A stretch of DNA of 64,000 nt, taken from NCBI RefSeq assembly GCF_000721175.1, contig NZ_JOEZ01000030.1, positions 1-64,000 of the forward strand, read 5' to 3'. Position numbers and translations under genes: made by a program. Origin of the DNA: Streptomyces anulatus. Lineage in GTDB: Bacteria; Actinomycetota; Actinomycetes; Streptomycetales; Streptomycetaceae. Under the pieces are notes generated by a model. That model saw only the letters and a program-made list of their open reading frames with translations, had not been told where the DNA came from and searched no databases. Shown piece by piece: positions 45,905 to 54,998 of the stretch (within the stretch, counting starts at the first letter, position 1; every line of letters starts with the position of its first letter).

Positions 45905-48549
45905 TACTCGCTCACCTCCACCATGCCGTGCGCGCCTGCTTCGGCGCGCCGCATGTCGTGGTCGACGAAGGCGTAGTGGCCGGCCTCGGGGAACGTCGTC
46001 TCGACGAAGCCCCCCTGCGCCGGAGCCAGGTCCAGGACCTGCGCGCCACCCGGCTGACCGGGTTTCAGGAGATGGGCCCCTTCCTTGTACACGGTGTCGA
46101 ACACGGTGCCGACGATATGGAAGGCGACGCCGTCGCTGGGTCCCGCGGCGACCACCCAGAACCGGGCCCGCTCACCGGCCTTCACCTTCAGGGGCTGCTG
46201 GGCGTACTGGTTGGCGATGCCGTTGAACGCCCATGCGTCCGGGGTGTTCCGCCGCATCTTCGTCACCTGGGCGGTGCTGCCGGGCGTGCCGAGGTAGAGC
46301 GCGGAGGAGACCAGCAGGTACTCGTGGTCCACCTTCGCCAGGCCGGGCGGGTCGATGACGACGGCGCCGTACATGCCGTTGCCGATGTGCTGGAGCATCG
46401 GTGTGGTGCTGCAGTGGTACAACCACGCTCCGGCCTTCTCGGCCCGGAAGCGGTAGACGAGCCGTTCGCCCGGGTCGAGGGTGCGCATGGGCTTGTCGGG
46501 GGCGAGGGCGCCGGCGTGGAAGTCGATGCCGTGGCCCATGCCGGTGTCGTCGTTAACGAGAGTGATCTCGAAGACGTCGCCGACCTTGCCGCGCAGCGTG
46601 GGGCCGGGTGCGGTGCCTCCGAAGGTCCACATCTGCTGCCTCGTGCCCGGAGCCACTTCGACCGTGGTGTGCGCGGCGCGCAGTTCGACCTTGTGGACCG
46701 TCCCGCCGGGCGCGGGTGCCAGGTCGGCGTCGCGGGCGTGCCAGCCGGTGGAGAAGTCCGCGGAGAGGTCCGGGCCGGCGTTGTCCGCGGCCGATGCGTG
46801 TCCCTCGTGTCCGCCGCTGTCCTTGGCCGTGTCGTGCCCCTTGACGACGATGTCCATCGTCATCCCGGCCGCCTTGTGACCAGGCAGGGTGCACCACGCC
46901 TCGCGGTTCCCGGTGACCGGGCCGATGTCCAGCACGCGGGTGTCGCCCTTGGCGAGCATCGGGGTGGCAGGGCCGTCCTGCACCTTGAGGTCGTGACGCT
47001 GGGCGTCGTCGTTGGTGATCCTCAGCCGCAGGACGGTGCCTGCCGCGATCTCGATCCGGGCGGGGTGGATACGCATGGCGGCGAGGGTGACGTCGACCGT
47101 GCGGGTCGCGGTGGTGGCGCCTCCTCCCGTCGCGGAGGCGACCGCAGGGTTGTCGGTGTCCCCGCCGCTGTTGGCCACGAGCACGGCCAGGACGATCAGG
47201 ACGGCGCCCGCGGCCGTGCCCCACACGGCGGGACGCTGTGACGCGCTGTCCGTGCCCGCGTTCCGCGACCGTGCCAGGCCGCTGCGGACGAGGACGGCCA
47301 CCGCCGGGACCAGGAACGCGGCGCCGGCCAGTACGGCCAGCAGCATGCCGGCTGTCACGGCCGGACCGGGCAGCGGTAGCGCCGCCAGCGCGACACCGGC
47401 GTTGAGCGCCACCAGCCGGGTCGGCCAGCCTCGCTCCAGCACCGCCCGTTCGGCCGCCCGGTCCCTGGGGCCGCTGCTGAGGACGACCGGCAGCAGATAG
47501 GTCAGCGCGCCGATCAGGATCTGCGCGACGAAACCGATCAGCAACACCGGGAGCAGGCGGTCGATACCGGTCTGTGCGGCCGCGAGCGGCCGGACGACCA
47601 GCCAGGCCAGATCCGTCACCACCACGATGAGCAGCCAGCAGGTGGCCGCGGCGAGCGTCCAGGCCGCCGCTGCGGAGACGGCCCGGTTGCCGCGTACGGT
47701 GCGGGCCAGGAGGTTGACGGTGAGCGCAGCTCCCTCGACGTAGAGAGCGAGGCCGGCAGCGGCGGGCCAGCGCCATCCGAGTGCCAGAGCTACGACCGCC
47801 ACCAGCAGTCCGCCGCCGGTGAGCCACAGCACCCACCGCGACACCTTCGTGGTGCGGTCCTTCATCCGTACGCCCAGCACGGTCGGCCACAGCATGAACA
47901 GCGTGCCCAGGACGGGCAGACCGATCCAGCCGAGCAGGGTGACGTGGATGTGGGCCAGGCGCAGCCCGGCGTACCGGTCGGGCCCGCCTGCACCGCCGGC
48001 GGCCAGCAACCCGCCGAGGACGACACCCGCGATCAGGGCCGCCGTGGCCACCCGGTAGTAGGCGACGATCGGCTTGAGCCGCCCTCCGAGCGCACCTCGC
48101 CCGAGGCGGATCAGCATCACCAGATGTGCGACGGCGGCGGCGGCCAGCAGCGTGGCGAAGACCGCGGTCAGCGCCGGCGACGCGGTCCACATCCCGACGA
48201 TCAGCCCGGCCACGGCGAGGTTGGCGGTCCCGAGCCGGGCGGCACTCCATCGTGCGTCGGGGACCTTGGCGTGCAGCAGGGCGACGGCGAAGTGCTCGCT
48301 CCAGATCAGGATGGCCGTGGTGACGGCGCCGAGCAGGAACATGTGCACGGCCAGCCACTGGGCCACCGGCAGCGTCCCCTGCGCCGCGACCGCGAGCAGG
48401 GCGGCTGCCAGCCATGCCACGACCAGGACGTGGGCGCGCAGATGCCGGGCCTTCACACCGGAGGCCCTGAACCTGTTCGGGTACGTACCGGGCTCACCCC
48501 CGTTCCCGTTCCCGGTCCCGGTGGGCGGCCGGGCCTCGATGCCGGTCAT
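45904..48549 (-). CDS. Membrane-anchored copper nitrite reductase-like fusion (membrane domain + cupredoxin + NirK)
   Basis: An 881-residue three-part protein. Residues about 30-430 form roughly a dozen helices with in-membrane His (AHIHVTLLGWIG, WSEHFAVALLH), resembling NnrS/heme-copper-type domains. Residues about 485-580 are a cupredoxin with a type 1 copper set: RHD and CTLPGHKAAGM. Residues about 610-881 match NirK. Type 1 copper: His673, Cys713, His721, Met726. Type 2 copper: His678, His712, His864. Catalytic: Asp676 and His811. Spacing closely follows Alcaligenes NirK. It should reduce nitrite to NO outside the membrane. Its ATG overlaps the radical SAM stop. Confidence 0.85.
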   Translation of the reverse strand: MTGIEARPPTGTGNGNGGEPGTYPNRFRASGVKARHLRAHVLVVAWLAAALLAVAAQGTLPVAQWLAVHMFLLGAVTTAILIWSEHFAVALLHAKVPDARWSAARLGTANLAVAGLIVGMWTASPALTAVFATLLAAAAVAHLVMLIRLGRGALGGRLKPIVAYYRVATAALIAGVVLGGLLAAGGAGGPDRYAGLRLAHIHVTLLGWIGLPVLGTLFMLWPTVLGVRMKDRTTKVSRWVLWLTGGGLLVAVVALALGWRWPAAAGLALYVEGAALTVNLLARTVRGNRAVSAAAAWTLAAATCWLLIVVVTDLAWLVVRPLAAAQTGIDRLLPVLLIGFVAQILIGALTYLLPVVLSSGPRDRAAERAVLERGWPTRLVALNAGVALAALPLPGPAVTAGMLLAVLAGAAFLVPAVAVLVRSGLARSRNAGTDSASQRPAVWGTAAGAVLIVLAVLVANSGGDTDNPAVASATGGGATTATRTVDVTLAAMRIHPARIEIAAGTVLRLRITNDDAQRHDLKVQDGPATPMLAKGDTRVLDIGPVTGNREAWCTLPGHKAAGMTMDIVVKGHDTAKDSGGHEGHASAADNAGPDLSADFSTGWHARDADLAPAPGGTVHKVELRAAHTTVEVAPGTRQQMWTFGGTAPGPTLRGKVGDVFEITLVNDDTGMGHGIDFHAGALAPDKPMRTLDPGERLVYRFRAEKAGAWLYHCSTTPMLQHIGNGMYGAVVIDPPGLAKVDHEYLLVSSALYLGTPGSTAQVTKMRRNTPDAWAFNGIANQYAQQPLKVKAGERARFWVVAAGPSDGVAFHIVGTVFDTVYKEGAHLLKPGQPGGAQVLDLAPAQGGFVETTFPEAGHYAFVDHDMRRAEAGAHGMVEVSE

Positions 48550-49835
48550 GCCGCTCCTTGACGTCGGGGCGAACCCTCGTCGGTGTTCGTGTTCGATGTG
48601 CTGCCGGCCGCGTGTCCACGGACCGGCCGGCCCTCGGTGCCGCTACCGCCGGACAGCAGCGCGGCCAGTTCCCGCTGGTGCGGGAAGGAGCCGGGGACGT
48701 ATCCGCACCACGGCTCCTCGGCATACGGGTCACCGGTGAGGCCGTACGCCCTGGACCGCGAGCCGCCGCAGACCCGGCGGAACTCGCACGCTCCGCAGCG
48801 GCCACCCAGCCGGTCGGGGTTCCGCAGCCCGGTGAACAGCTCCGAGGTGCGGTAGATCTCCGTCAACGGCGTCTCGCGCACGCTTCCGGCGCCCAGCGGC
48901 AGGAACCCGCTCGGGTGCACGGTGCCGGTGTGCGAGACGAAGACGAAGCCCCGGCCCGCGTTGACGTCCAGGGGCGGTCGCCGCACCCGGCGTGCTCCGG
49001 CGTCCAGGCCCAGTTCGGCGGCCCGCTCGCGCAACTCCCGGTACAGCGGGCCCAGTCCGAGCACCGCCACGTGGTCCTCGCCGGCGGCGGCGAGGACGCG
49101 CCGTTGCAGGGAGACCCGGCGGAAGTGGTGGGCCTCCGTGGTCTTGGCGGGCACGGCCAGGCCGACGTCGTGGACGAAGTTCAGGACGTCCTCCACCTCG
49201 GCGGAGGTCAGCGCCCCGAGGCCGCGTCCGCGGCCCGTGGGAACCAGGAAGAAGGCGCTCCACAGCGTCGCGCCGTGTTCCGTGACGATACGGACGACGT
49301 CCGGGAGGTCATGCAGGTTGTGCGGGGCGACCGTGGTGTTGATCTGCACCTTCATGCCCAGGGCGCGCGCCGCGTCCCAGGCGTCCAGGGTCCAGCGGAA
49401 CACCCCGGGCACCCCGCGGAAGCCGTCGTGCAGCGCGGCGGTGGAGCCGTCCAGGCTGAGCGAGAGGCCGACCGCACCGGCCGCGTGCAGGTCACGCAGC
49501 CGTTCGGCGGTGAGTGTCGGGGTGCCGGACGGAGACACCGCCATGCGGACGCCGACCTCCCGGCCGTACGCGACGAGCTCGTTCAGGTCGGGTCGCTGGA
49601 ACGGGTCGCCGCCGGTGATGACGAACAGCGGAGCCGGCTGCCCGAAGGCGGCCACCTGGTCCAGCAGGTCCTTCGCGGCGGCGGTGTCCAGCTCGCGCGG
49701 ATCGCGGTCGGGCACGGCCTCGGCGCGGCAGTGCAGGCAGGCAAGCGGGCAGGCCCGGGTCGATTCCCAGATGACGATGAAGGGCCGTTCGCCCGCGTCG
49801 TGGCGCTGGTGGCGGATGGCCTGGGCGGCGCTCAT
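48546..49835 (-). CDS. Radical SAM/SPASM protein (NirJ/AhbD-related)
   Basis: A 429-residue radical SAM enzyme. The cluster is CPLACLHC (CX3CX2C) near residue 30, then VITGGDPFQRPDL. A C-terminal SPASM-type cluster appears as GGRCGACEFRRVCGGSRSRA and EEPWCGYVPG. It resembles the heme-modifying NirJ/AhbD group and the TIGR04053 class; exact substrate unknown. ATGA overlap couples it to the NirK-like gene, so it may modify a heme or peptide cofactor for that protein's membrane domain. Confidence 0.82.
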   Translation of the reverse strand: MSAAQAIRHQRHDAGERPFIVIWESTRACPLACLHCRAEAVPDRDPRELDTAAAKDLLDQVAAFGQPAPLFVITGGDPFQRPDLNELVAYGREVGVRMAVSPSGTPTLTAERLRDLHAAGAVGLSLSLDGSTAALHDGFRGVPGVFRWTLDAWDAARALGMKVQINTTVAPHNLHDLPDVVRIVTEHGATLWSAFFLVPTGRGRGLGALTSAEVEDVLNFVHDVGLAVPAKTTEAHHFRRVSLQRRVLAAAGEDHVAVLGLGPLYRELRERAAELGLDAGARRVRRPPLDVNAGRGFVFVSHTGTVHPSGFLPLGAGSVRETPLTEIYRTSELFTGLRNPDRLGGRCGACEFRRVCGGSRSRAYGLTGDPYAEEPWCGYVPGSFPHQRELAALLSGGSGTEGRPVRGHAAGSTSNTNTDEGSPRRQGAA

Positions 49836-50087
49836 CGTCCGGCCCTTCCCCGCGGCACGGGGCTGTGTCCGGCCGCCCTGGAGTCGGGGCGGCCGAGCCG
49901 GGCGGCCGGACGGTGACCGGGCCTGACCGTGCGCGGCGGCCGTCGCCGGCGGCGGTGGAATCGGCCTCCAGGGCGGTCTGCGTCGTCGTGCACGGTTCCT
50001 TCTTTCCTCTGTGCTGCGGGGAAGACGGTGCGGGCACGCTGGTCGGGCAACGTCGGCGCGCCGTCAGGAGACGGGAACGGCTTCCGG
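49836..50087. other. 252-bp upstream region of the radical SAM/NirK operon
   Basis: No gene is recognised. I looked for a DosR-like box and found none convincing; only a short inverted repeat GGCCGCC/GGCGGCC near 49871-49894. Confidence 0.45.
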
Positions 50088-50897
50088 TCAGCGGTGGCTG
50101 AGCCTCAGCCGCCAGACGTCGGGGCCGCGTTCCAGGTACTCCACCGAGAACGTGCCAGGGCTGCGCTGCTCGATCTGTGCGAGCAGTGGCAGGGGGTCGT
50201 GCGGGGCGGCCAGCACCATGGCGGTGCCCGTCGGGACGGCGTCGAGCGCACCGAAGACCGTCGCGTGGCGCAGGGCGTGCGGCACCTCCCGCACGTCCAG
50301 TTCGGGTTCGGCCGCCTCCTCCGCGTCACCGCAGCCGCAGACTCCCCCGCAACCGCCGGCCTCCGGTCCTTCCTCGGTGTTCTGAGCCCCTTCGGTGCCC
50401 GTGGCGGGCACCTCCCTCGCGAGCCGGCGGTGCGTGTCCGCGAGCAGCTCGGCCAGGGAGACCTCGGGCGTGATGGCGAGCAGGGGCAGAACCAGGCCGT
50501 TCTCCTTGGCCACGTGCTCCTCGAAGAGCACCTGCAGGGCCCTGGCGTCGGCCGCCGCGCCCGCCGGGCCGGATGCGTTGCGCAGGGCGTCGACGAGTGC
50601 GGTGAGGCAACGGTGTTCGCTGATCAGGCCCTCGATGAGCAGGCGGGCCTCGGGCATGCCGTGGGCCACGGGGTAGAGCACGGCCTCCTCGGCCGCGGCG
50701 TGCGTCAGCAGCGAGCGGTCGCAGAAGGTGACGAGACCGGCGTGGATCTTCTCGGCGGCGCTCGGGTCGCGGTCCACTGCGGTGAGCAGCATCTTGACGC
50801 GTCCGGCCAGTTCTCCGGCCAGCCGGGCGTGGTGTGCCTCGGCAGCTTCGAGAGCCGTGGCGTCCTCGGGGTCCGAGGCGAGGGTGAGCACGCTCAT
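50088..50897 (-). CDS. Hemerythrin-like HHE domain fused to DUF2249
   Basis: A 269-residue protein. Residues about 15-160 are a hemerythrin HHE four-helix domain with di-iron ligands in EAHHARLAG, THAAAEEAVLYP, EHRCLTALV and FEEHVAKENGLVLP. A Cys-rich linker (GGCGGVCGCG, about residue 180) joins a DUF2249 domain (VREVPHALRHATVFGALDAV ... YLERGPDVWRLRL). Such proteins bind O2 or NO or repair iron centres (as RIC/YtfE does). It is divergent from narG. ATG 50897 follows GGAGACACG. Confidence 0.85.
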   Translation of the reverse strand: MSVLTLASDPEDATALEAAEAHHARLAGELAGRVKMLLTAVDRDPSAAEKIHAGLVTFCDRSLLTHAAAEEAVLYPVAHGMPEARLLIEGLISEHRCLTALVDALRNASGPAGAAADARALQVLFEEHVAKENGLVLPLLAITPEVSLAELLADTHRRLAREVPATGTEGAQNTEEGPEAGGCGGVCGCGDAEEAAEPELDVREVPHALRHATVFGALDAVPTGTAMVLAAPHDPLPLLAQIEQRSPGTFSVEYLERGPDVWRLRLSHR

Positions 50898-51298
50898 GGT
50901 CGTGTCTCCAGCAGGTCGGGCCGGCACGGCCGGCCGATGCGGGTGGGCTGGCATTCCGGTACCGACTCGCGGCGCGGATGCCGCGTCCGGCCGCAGAGAG
51001 CGGCCGGACGCCCGACCGGACCGGTGCCCACCGGCCGTACGCGCCGCACCCGCGGCAGCCGGGGACGAAGAATCCGGCCGCCCGACAAGCACGGAAGGCG
51101 GTGGCGCAGACGGGCATCTGCGGTTCGGTTCGGTCATTGGCCAGCATGCACGCCGGGCACCGTGGGCTCCCTCGCCGACCGGACCCCGCACGGCGCCATT
51201 GGTCCCTGTTACGGCCGGCCGGATGGGGCCGGAAGGCCATCCGGCAGGGACCGCCAGCCCAGGCGCACCCATGCCCGCGGCCCATAGCGTTCCCTGTC
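50898..51298. promoter_or_regulatory. Divergent promoter region of hemerythrin and narGHJI, with tandem boxes
   Basis: GGGCC-GGAA-GGCCA (51226-51239) and GGGAC-CGCC-AGCCC (51247-51260), each one mismatch off consensus and 21 bp apart, lie 40-73 bp upstream of narG. No gene is present in the region. Confidence 0.5.
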
Positions 51299-54200
51299 AT
51301 GGAGAACGATCAGAACGCACGGCGCAAGGCGTCGCCCACCGGAGAGGGCTGGCCGCTGGCGGCCCGCAGACTGCTGACACGCCGCGAGGTGTCGGCCGAC
51401 GGCCGGGCAGTGTTCGGCGAAGGCGACCCGAAGTGGGAGAGTTTCTACCGGGACCGGTGGGCCCACGACAAGGTGGTGCGTTCCACGCACGGGGTCAACT
51501 GCACCGGGTCCTGTTCATGGATGGTGTACGTCAAGGACGGCATCATCACGTGGGAGCACCAGGCCACCGACTACCCGTCCATCGGCACGGACTGCCCCGA
51601 GTACGAGCCCCGCGGCTGCCCGCGCGGGGCGTCGTTCTCCTGGTACACCTACTCGCCCAGCAGGGTCCGCTACCCGTACGTGCGCGGCGCGCTGCTGAAG
51701 CTGTGGCGTGAGGCCCGCAAGCGCCTCGGTGACCCGGTGGCGGCCTGGGCCGAGATCACCGGCGACCCGGCCAAGGCCCGTGCGTACAAGCGGGCCCGCG
51801 GCAAGGGCGGCCTGGTGCGCGCCGACTGGGAGGAGGTCAGCGAGCTGATCGCCGCCGCCCAGGTGCACACCGTCAAGGAGTACGGCCCCGACCGCGTCGC
51901 CGGCTTCTCGCCGATCCCCGCGATGTCCATGGCGTCGTTCGCGGCCGGGGCGCGGTTCCACTCGCTGATCGGCGGCACCCTGCTGTCCTTCTACGACTGG
52001 TACGCCGACCTGCCGATCGCCTCGCCGCAGGTCTTCGGCGACCAGACCGACGTGCCGGAGGCCGCGGACTGGTGGAACGCCGGCTATCTGATCATGTGGG
52101 GCTCCAACATCCCCGTGACCCGCACGCCGGACGCGCACTTCCTCACCGAGACCCGCTACAACGGCACCAAGGTCGTCGCGGTCAGCCCCGACTACGCCGA
52201 CAACGTCAAGCACGCCGACGAGTGGGTGGCCCCGCACCCCGGCACCGACGGGGCGCTGGCGATGGCCATGGGCCACGTGATCCTGCGCGAGTTCCTCGTC
52301 GACCGCGAGGTCCCCTACTTCCAGGACTACATGCGGAAGTTCACCGACGCTCCGTTCCTGGTGACCCTGCGCGAGCACGAGCACGGTCTCGTCCCCGACG
52401 GGTTCCTGACGGCGGCCGACCTGGGACACGAGGGGGAGAACGCCCACTCCAAGACCGTTCTCCTCGACTCGGCCACCGGCGAACCGGTCGTGCCGAACGG
52501 CTCGCTCGGCTTCCGCTGGGGGGAGGCGGGCGAGGGCCGCTGGAACCTCGACCTCGGCGAGGTGATACCCGAACTGACGCTGCTGGAACGGGCGGAGGAG
52601 ACGGCCGAGGTGGCACTGCCCCGTTTCGACGAGGGCGCCACCGAGGGTGGCTCCACCATGCTGCGCGGGGTGCCGGTGCGCCGGGTCGCGGGGCGAACGG
52701 TCACCACGGTCTTCGACCTGATGCTGGCCCAGTACGGCGTCGCACGCCCCGGACTTCCGGGCAGCTGGCCCACCGGGTACGACGACGCGAGCCAGCCGTA
52801 CACACCTGCCTGGCAGGAGACGATCACCTCGGTCCCGGCGGTGCAGGCGGCCCGGATCGGCCGGGAGTTCGCCCGCAACGCGGAGCGCACCCAAGGCCGT
52901 TCGATGATCGCGATGGGTGCGGGCACCAACCACTGGTTCCACTCCGACACCATCTACCGGGCGTTCCTGGCACTGACGACGATGACGGGCTGTCAGGGCG
53001 TCAACGGTGGGGGCTGGGCGCACTACGTCGGGCAGGAGAAGGTGCGCCCGGTCACCGGGCAGCAGCACCTGTCGTTCGCCTTCGACTGGCAGCGGCCCAC
53101 TCGGCACATGGCGGGCACGTCGTACTGGTACCTCAACTCCGACCAGTGGCGCTACGAGGCGTTCGGGCCCGATGAGCTGGCCTCGCCGCTCGGCAGCGGC
53201 CGCTTCAAGGGCAAGGCGTTCGCGGACACTCTCGCGCAGGCCGTGCGGCTGGGCTGGACGCCCGGCCACCCCGGTTTCAACCGCAACCCCCTCGATGTGA
53301 CGGACGAGGCAGCCGCCGCGGGCCGGCCGGTCGCCGAGCACGTCGTCGACGAACTCAAGTCCGGCAGGCTGCGGTTCGCTGTCGAGGACCCGGACGACCC
53401 GGCGAACTTCCCCCGCGTGCTGACCGTGTGGCGGGCCAACCTGCTGGGCTCCTCCGGCAAGGGCAACGAGTACTTCCTGCGGCACCTGCTGGGCACCGAC
53501 GCAGCCGTACGCTCCGAGGAGACCCCGCCCGAGGGGCGCCCGAAGGACGTGGTGTGGCGGGAGGAGGCCCCCGAGGGCAAGCTCGACCTGCTGGTCACGA
53601 TGGACTTCCGGATGACCTCCACCGGTCTGCTCTCCGACGTCGTCCTGCCGGCCGCGACCTGGTACGAGAAGGACGACCTGTCCAGCACGGACATGCACCC
53701 CTTCGTGCACGCCTTCACCCCGGCCATCGCCCCGCCCTGGCAGGCCCGCACCGACTACGACACCTTCCTGACCATGGCCGACAAGTTCAGCGAGCTGGCC
53801 GCCGAGCACCTGGGCACCCGTACCGACGTCATCGCCGTGCCGCTGCTGCACGACACCCCCGACGAACTCGCGCAGCCCGGCGGGACCGTACGGGACTGGA
53901 AGAGCGGCGAGTGCGAGCCGGTCCCCGGGCGCACCATGCCGAAGCTCGTCGTCATCGAACGGGACTACGCGGCCGTGGCGCAGAAGATGCGCGCCATCGG
54001 CCCGCTGCTGGACACCCTGGGCACCACCACCAAGGGCGTCACCGTCCACCCGGACCAGGAGATCGACGAGCTGCGGCGTCACAACGGCGCCGTCAGGGAC
54101 GGGATCGCCGCCGGACGGCCCTCCCTCGCCACCGCCTCCGACATGTGCGAGGCGATCCTCGCCCTGTCCGGCACCACCAACGGGCGCCTGGCCACCGAGG

Positions 54201-54997
54201 GCTTCCGGGAGCTGGAGCGGCAGACCGGAAGCGAGGGCCTGGTGGAACTGGCCTCCGAACGCGAGGCCGAGCGCATCACGTTCGCCGACACCCGCACCCA
54301 ACCGCGCGGGGTCATCACCTCGTACGAATGGTCGGGCTCGGAGACGGGCGGGCGCCGCTACTCGCCGTTCGTCATCAACACCGAGCACAAGAAGCCCTGG
54401 CACACGCTCACCGGACGCCAGCACTTCTTCGTCCAGCACGACTGGATAGCCGAACTGGGCGAGCAACTTCCCGTCTACCGGCCTCCCTTGAACTCGCCAC
54501 GGCACTACGGCGACGAGCACCTGCACGACGACGGGCGCGCCGAGGTCACCGTCCGCTACCTGACCCCGCACTCCAAGTGGTCCATCCACTCGAACTACCA
54601 GGACAACAAGTACATGCTCGACCTGTCCCGCGGTGGCCCGACGATCTGGATGTCCACCGCCGACGCCGAGAAGACCGGCGTCAAGGACAACGAGTGGATC
54701 GAGGCGTACAACCGCAACGGCGTCGTCGCCGCCCGCGCCGTGGTCACCCACCGCATGCCCGAGGGCACCGTCTACATGCACCACGCCCAGGACCGCAATG
54801 TGAACGTTCCGAAGACCGAGGTCAGCGGCAAGCGGGGCGGCATCCACAACTCGCTCACCCGCCTCCTGCTCAAGCCCACGCATCTCGCGGGCGGCTACGC
54901 CCAGTTCACCTACGCCTTCAACTACTACGGCCCTACCGGCAACCAGCGCGACGAGGTCACCGTCATCCGCCGCCGCAGCCAGCAAGTGGAGTACTGA
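51299..54997 (+). CDS. narG: Respiratory nitrate reductase alpha subunit
   Basis: A 1232-residue molybdenum bis-MGD catalytic subunit reducing nitrate to nitrite on the cytoplasmic side with quinol electrons. The FS0 cluster His/Cys set is in THGVNCTGSCSWMVYV, then ECP-type CPEYEPRGCPRGASFSW. The MGD-binding GSNIPVTRTPDAHFL and C-terminal PLNSPRHYGDEH are typical. Length matches NarG (about 1230-1250). ATG 51299 has only a weak ribosome site. narGHJI follow with 1-bp or overlapping junctions. Confidence 0.96.
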   Translation: MENDQNARRKASPTGEGWPLAARRLLTRREVSADGRAVFGEGDPKWESFYRDRWAHDKVVRSTHGVNCTGSCSWMVYVKDGIITWEHQATDYPSIGTDCPEYEPRGCPRGASFSWYTYSPSRVRYPYVRGALLKLWREARKRLGDPVAAWAEITGDPAKARAYKRARGKGGLVRADWEEVSELIAAAQVHTVKEYGPDRVAGFSPIPAMSMASFAAGARFHSLIGGTLLSFYDWYADLPIASPQVFGDQTDVPEAADWWNAGYLIMWGSNIPVTRTPDAHFLTETRYNGTKVVAVSPDYADNVKHADEWVAPHPGTDGALAMAMGHVILREFLVDREVPYFQDYMRKFTDAPFLVTLREHEHGLVPDGFLTAADLGHEGENAHSKTVLLDSATGEPVVPNGSLGFRWGEAGEGRWNLDLGEVIPELTLLERAEETAEVALPRFDEGATEGGSTMLRGVPVRRVAGRTVTTVFDLMLAQYGVARPGLPGSWPTGYDDASQPYTPAWQETITSVPAVQAARIGREFARNAERTQGRSMIAMGAGTNHWFHSDTIYRAFLALTTMTGCQGVNGGGWAHYVGQEKVRPVTGQQHLSFAFDWQRPTRHMAGTSYWYLNSDQWRYEAFGPDELASPLGSGRFKGKAFADTLAQAVRLGWTPGHPGFNRNPLDVTDEAAAAGRPVAEHVVDELKSGRLRFAVEDPDDPANFPRVLTVWRANLLGSSGKGNEYFLRHLLGTDAAVRSEETPPEGRPKDVVWREEAPEGKLDLLVTMDFRMTSTGLLSDVVLPAATWYEKDDLSSTDMHPFVHAFTPAIAPPWQARTDYDTFLTMADKFSELAAEHLGTRTDVIAVPLLHDTPDELAQPGGTVRDWKSGECEPVPGRTMPKLVVIERDYAAVAQKMRAIGPLLDTLGTTTKGVTVHPDQEIDELRRHNGAVRDGIAAGRPSLATASDMCEAILALSGTTNGRLATEGFRELERQTGSEGLVELASEREAERITFADTRTQPRGVITSYEWSGSETGGRRYSPFVINTEHKKPWHTLTGRQHFFVQHDWIAELGEQLPVYRPPLNSPRHYGDEHLHDDGRAEVTVRYLTPHSKWSIHSNYQDNKYMLDLSRGGPTIWMSTADAEKTGVKDNEWIEAYNRNGVVAARAVVTHRMPEGTVYMHHAQDRNVNVPKTEVSGKRGGIHNSLTRLLLKPTHLAGGYAQFTYAFNYYGPTGNQRDEVTVIRRRSQQVEY

Positions 54998-54998
54998 C

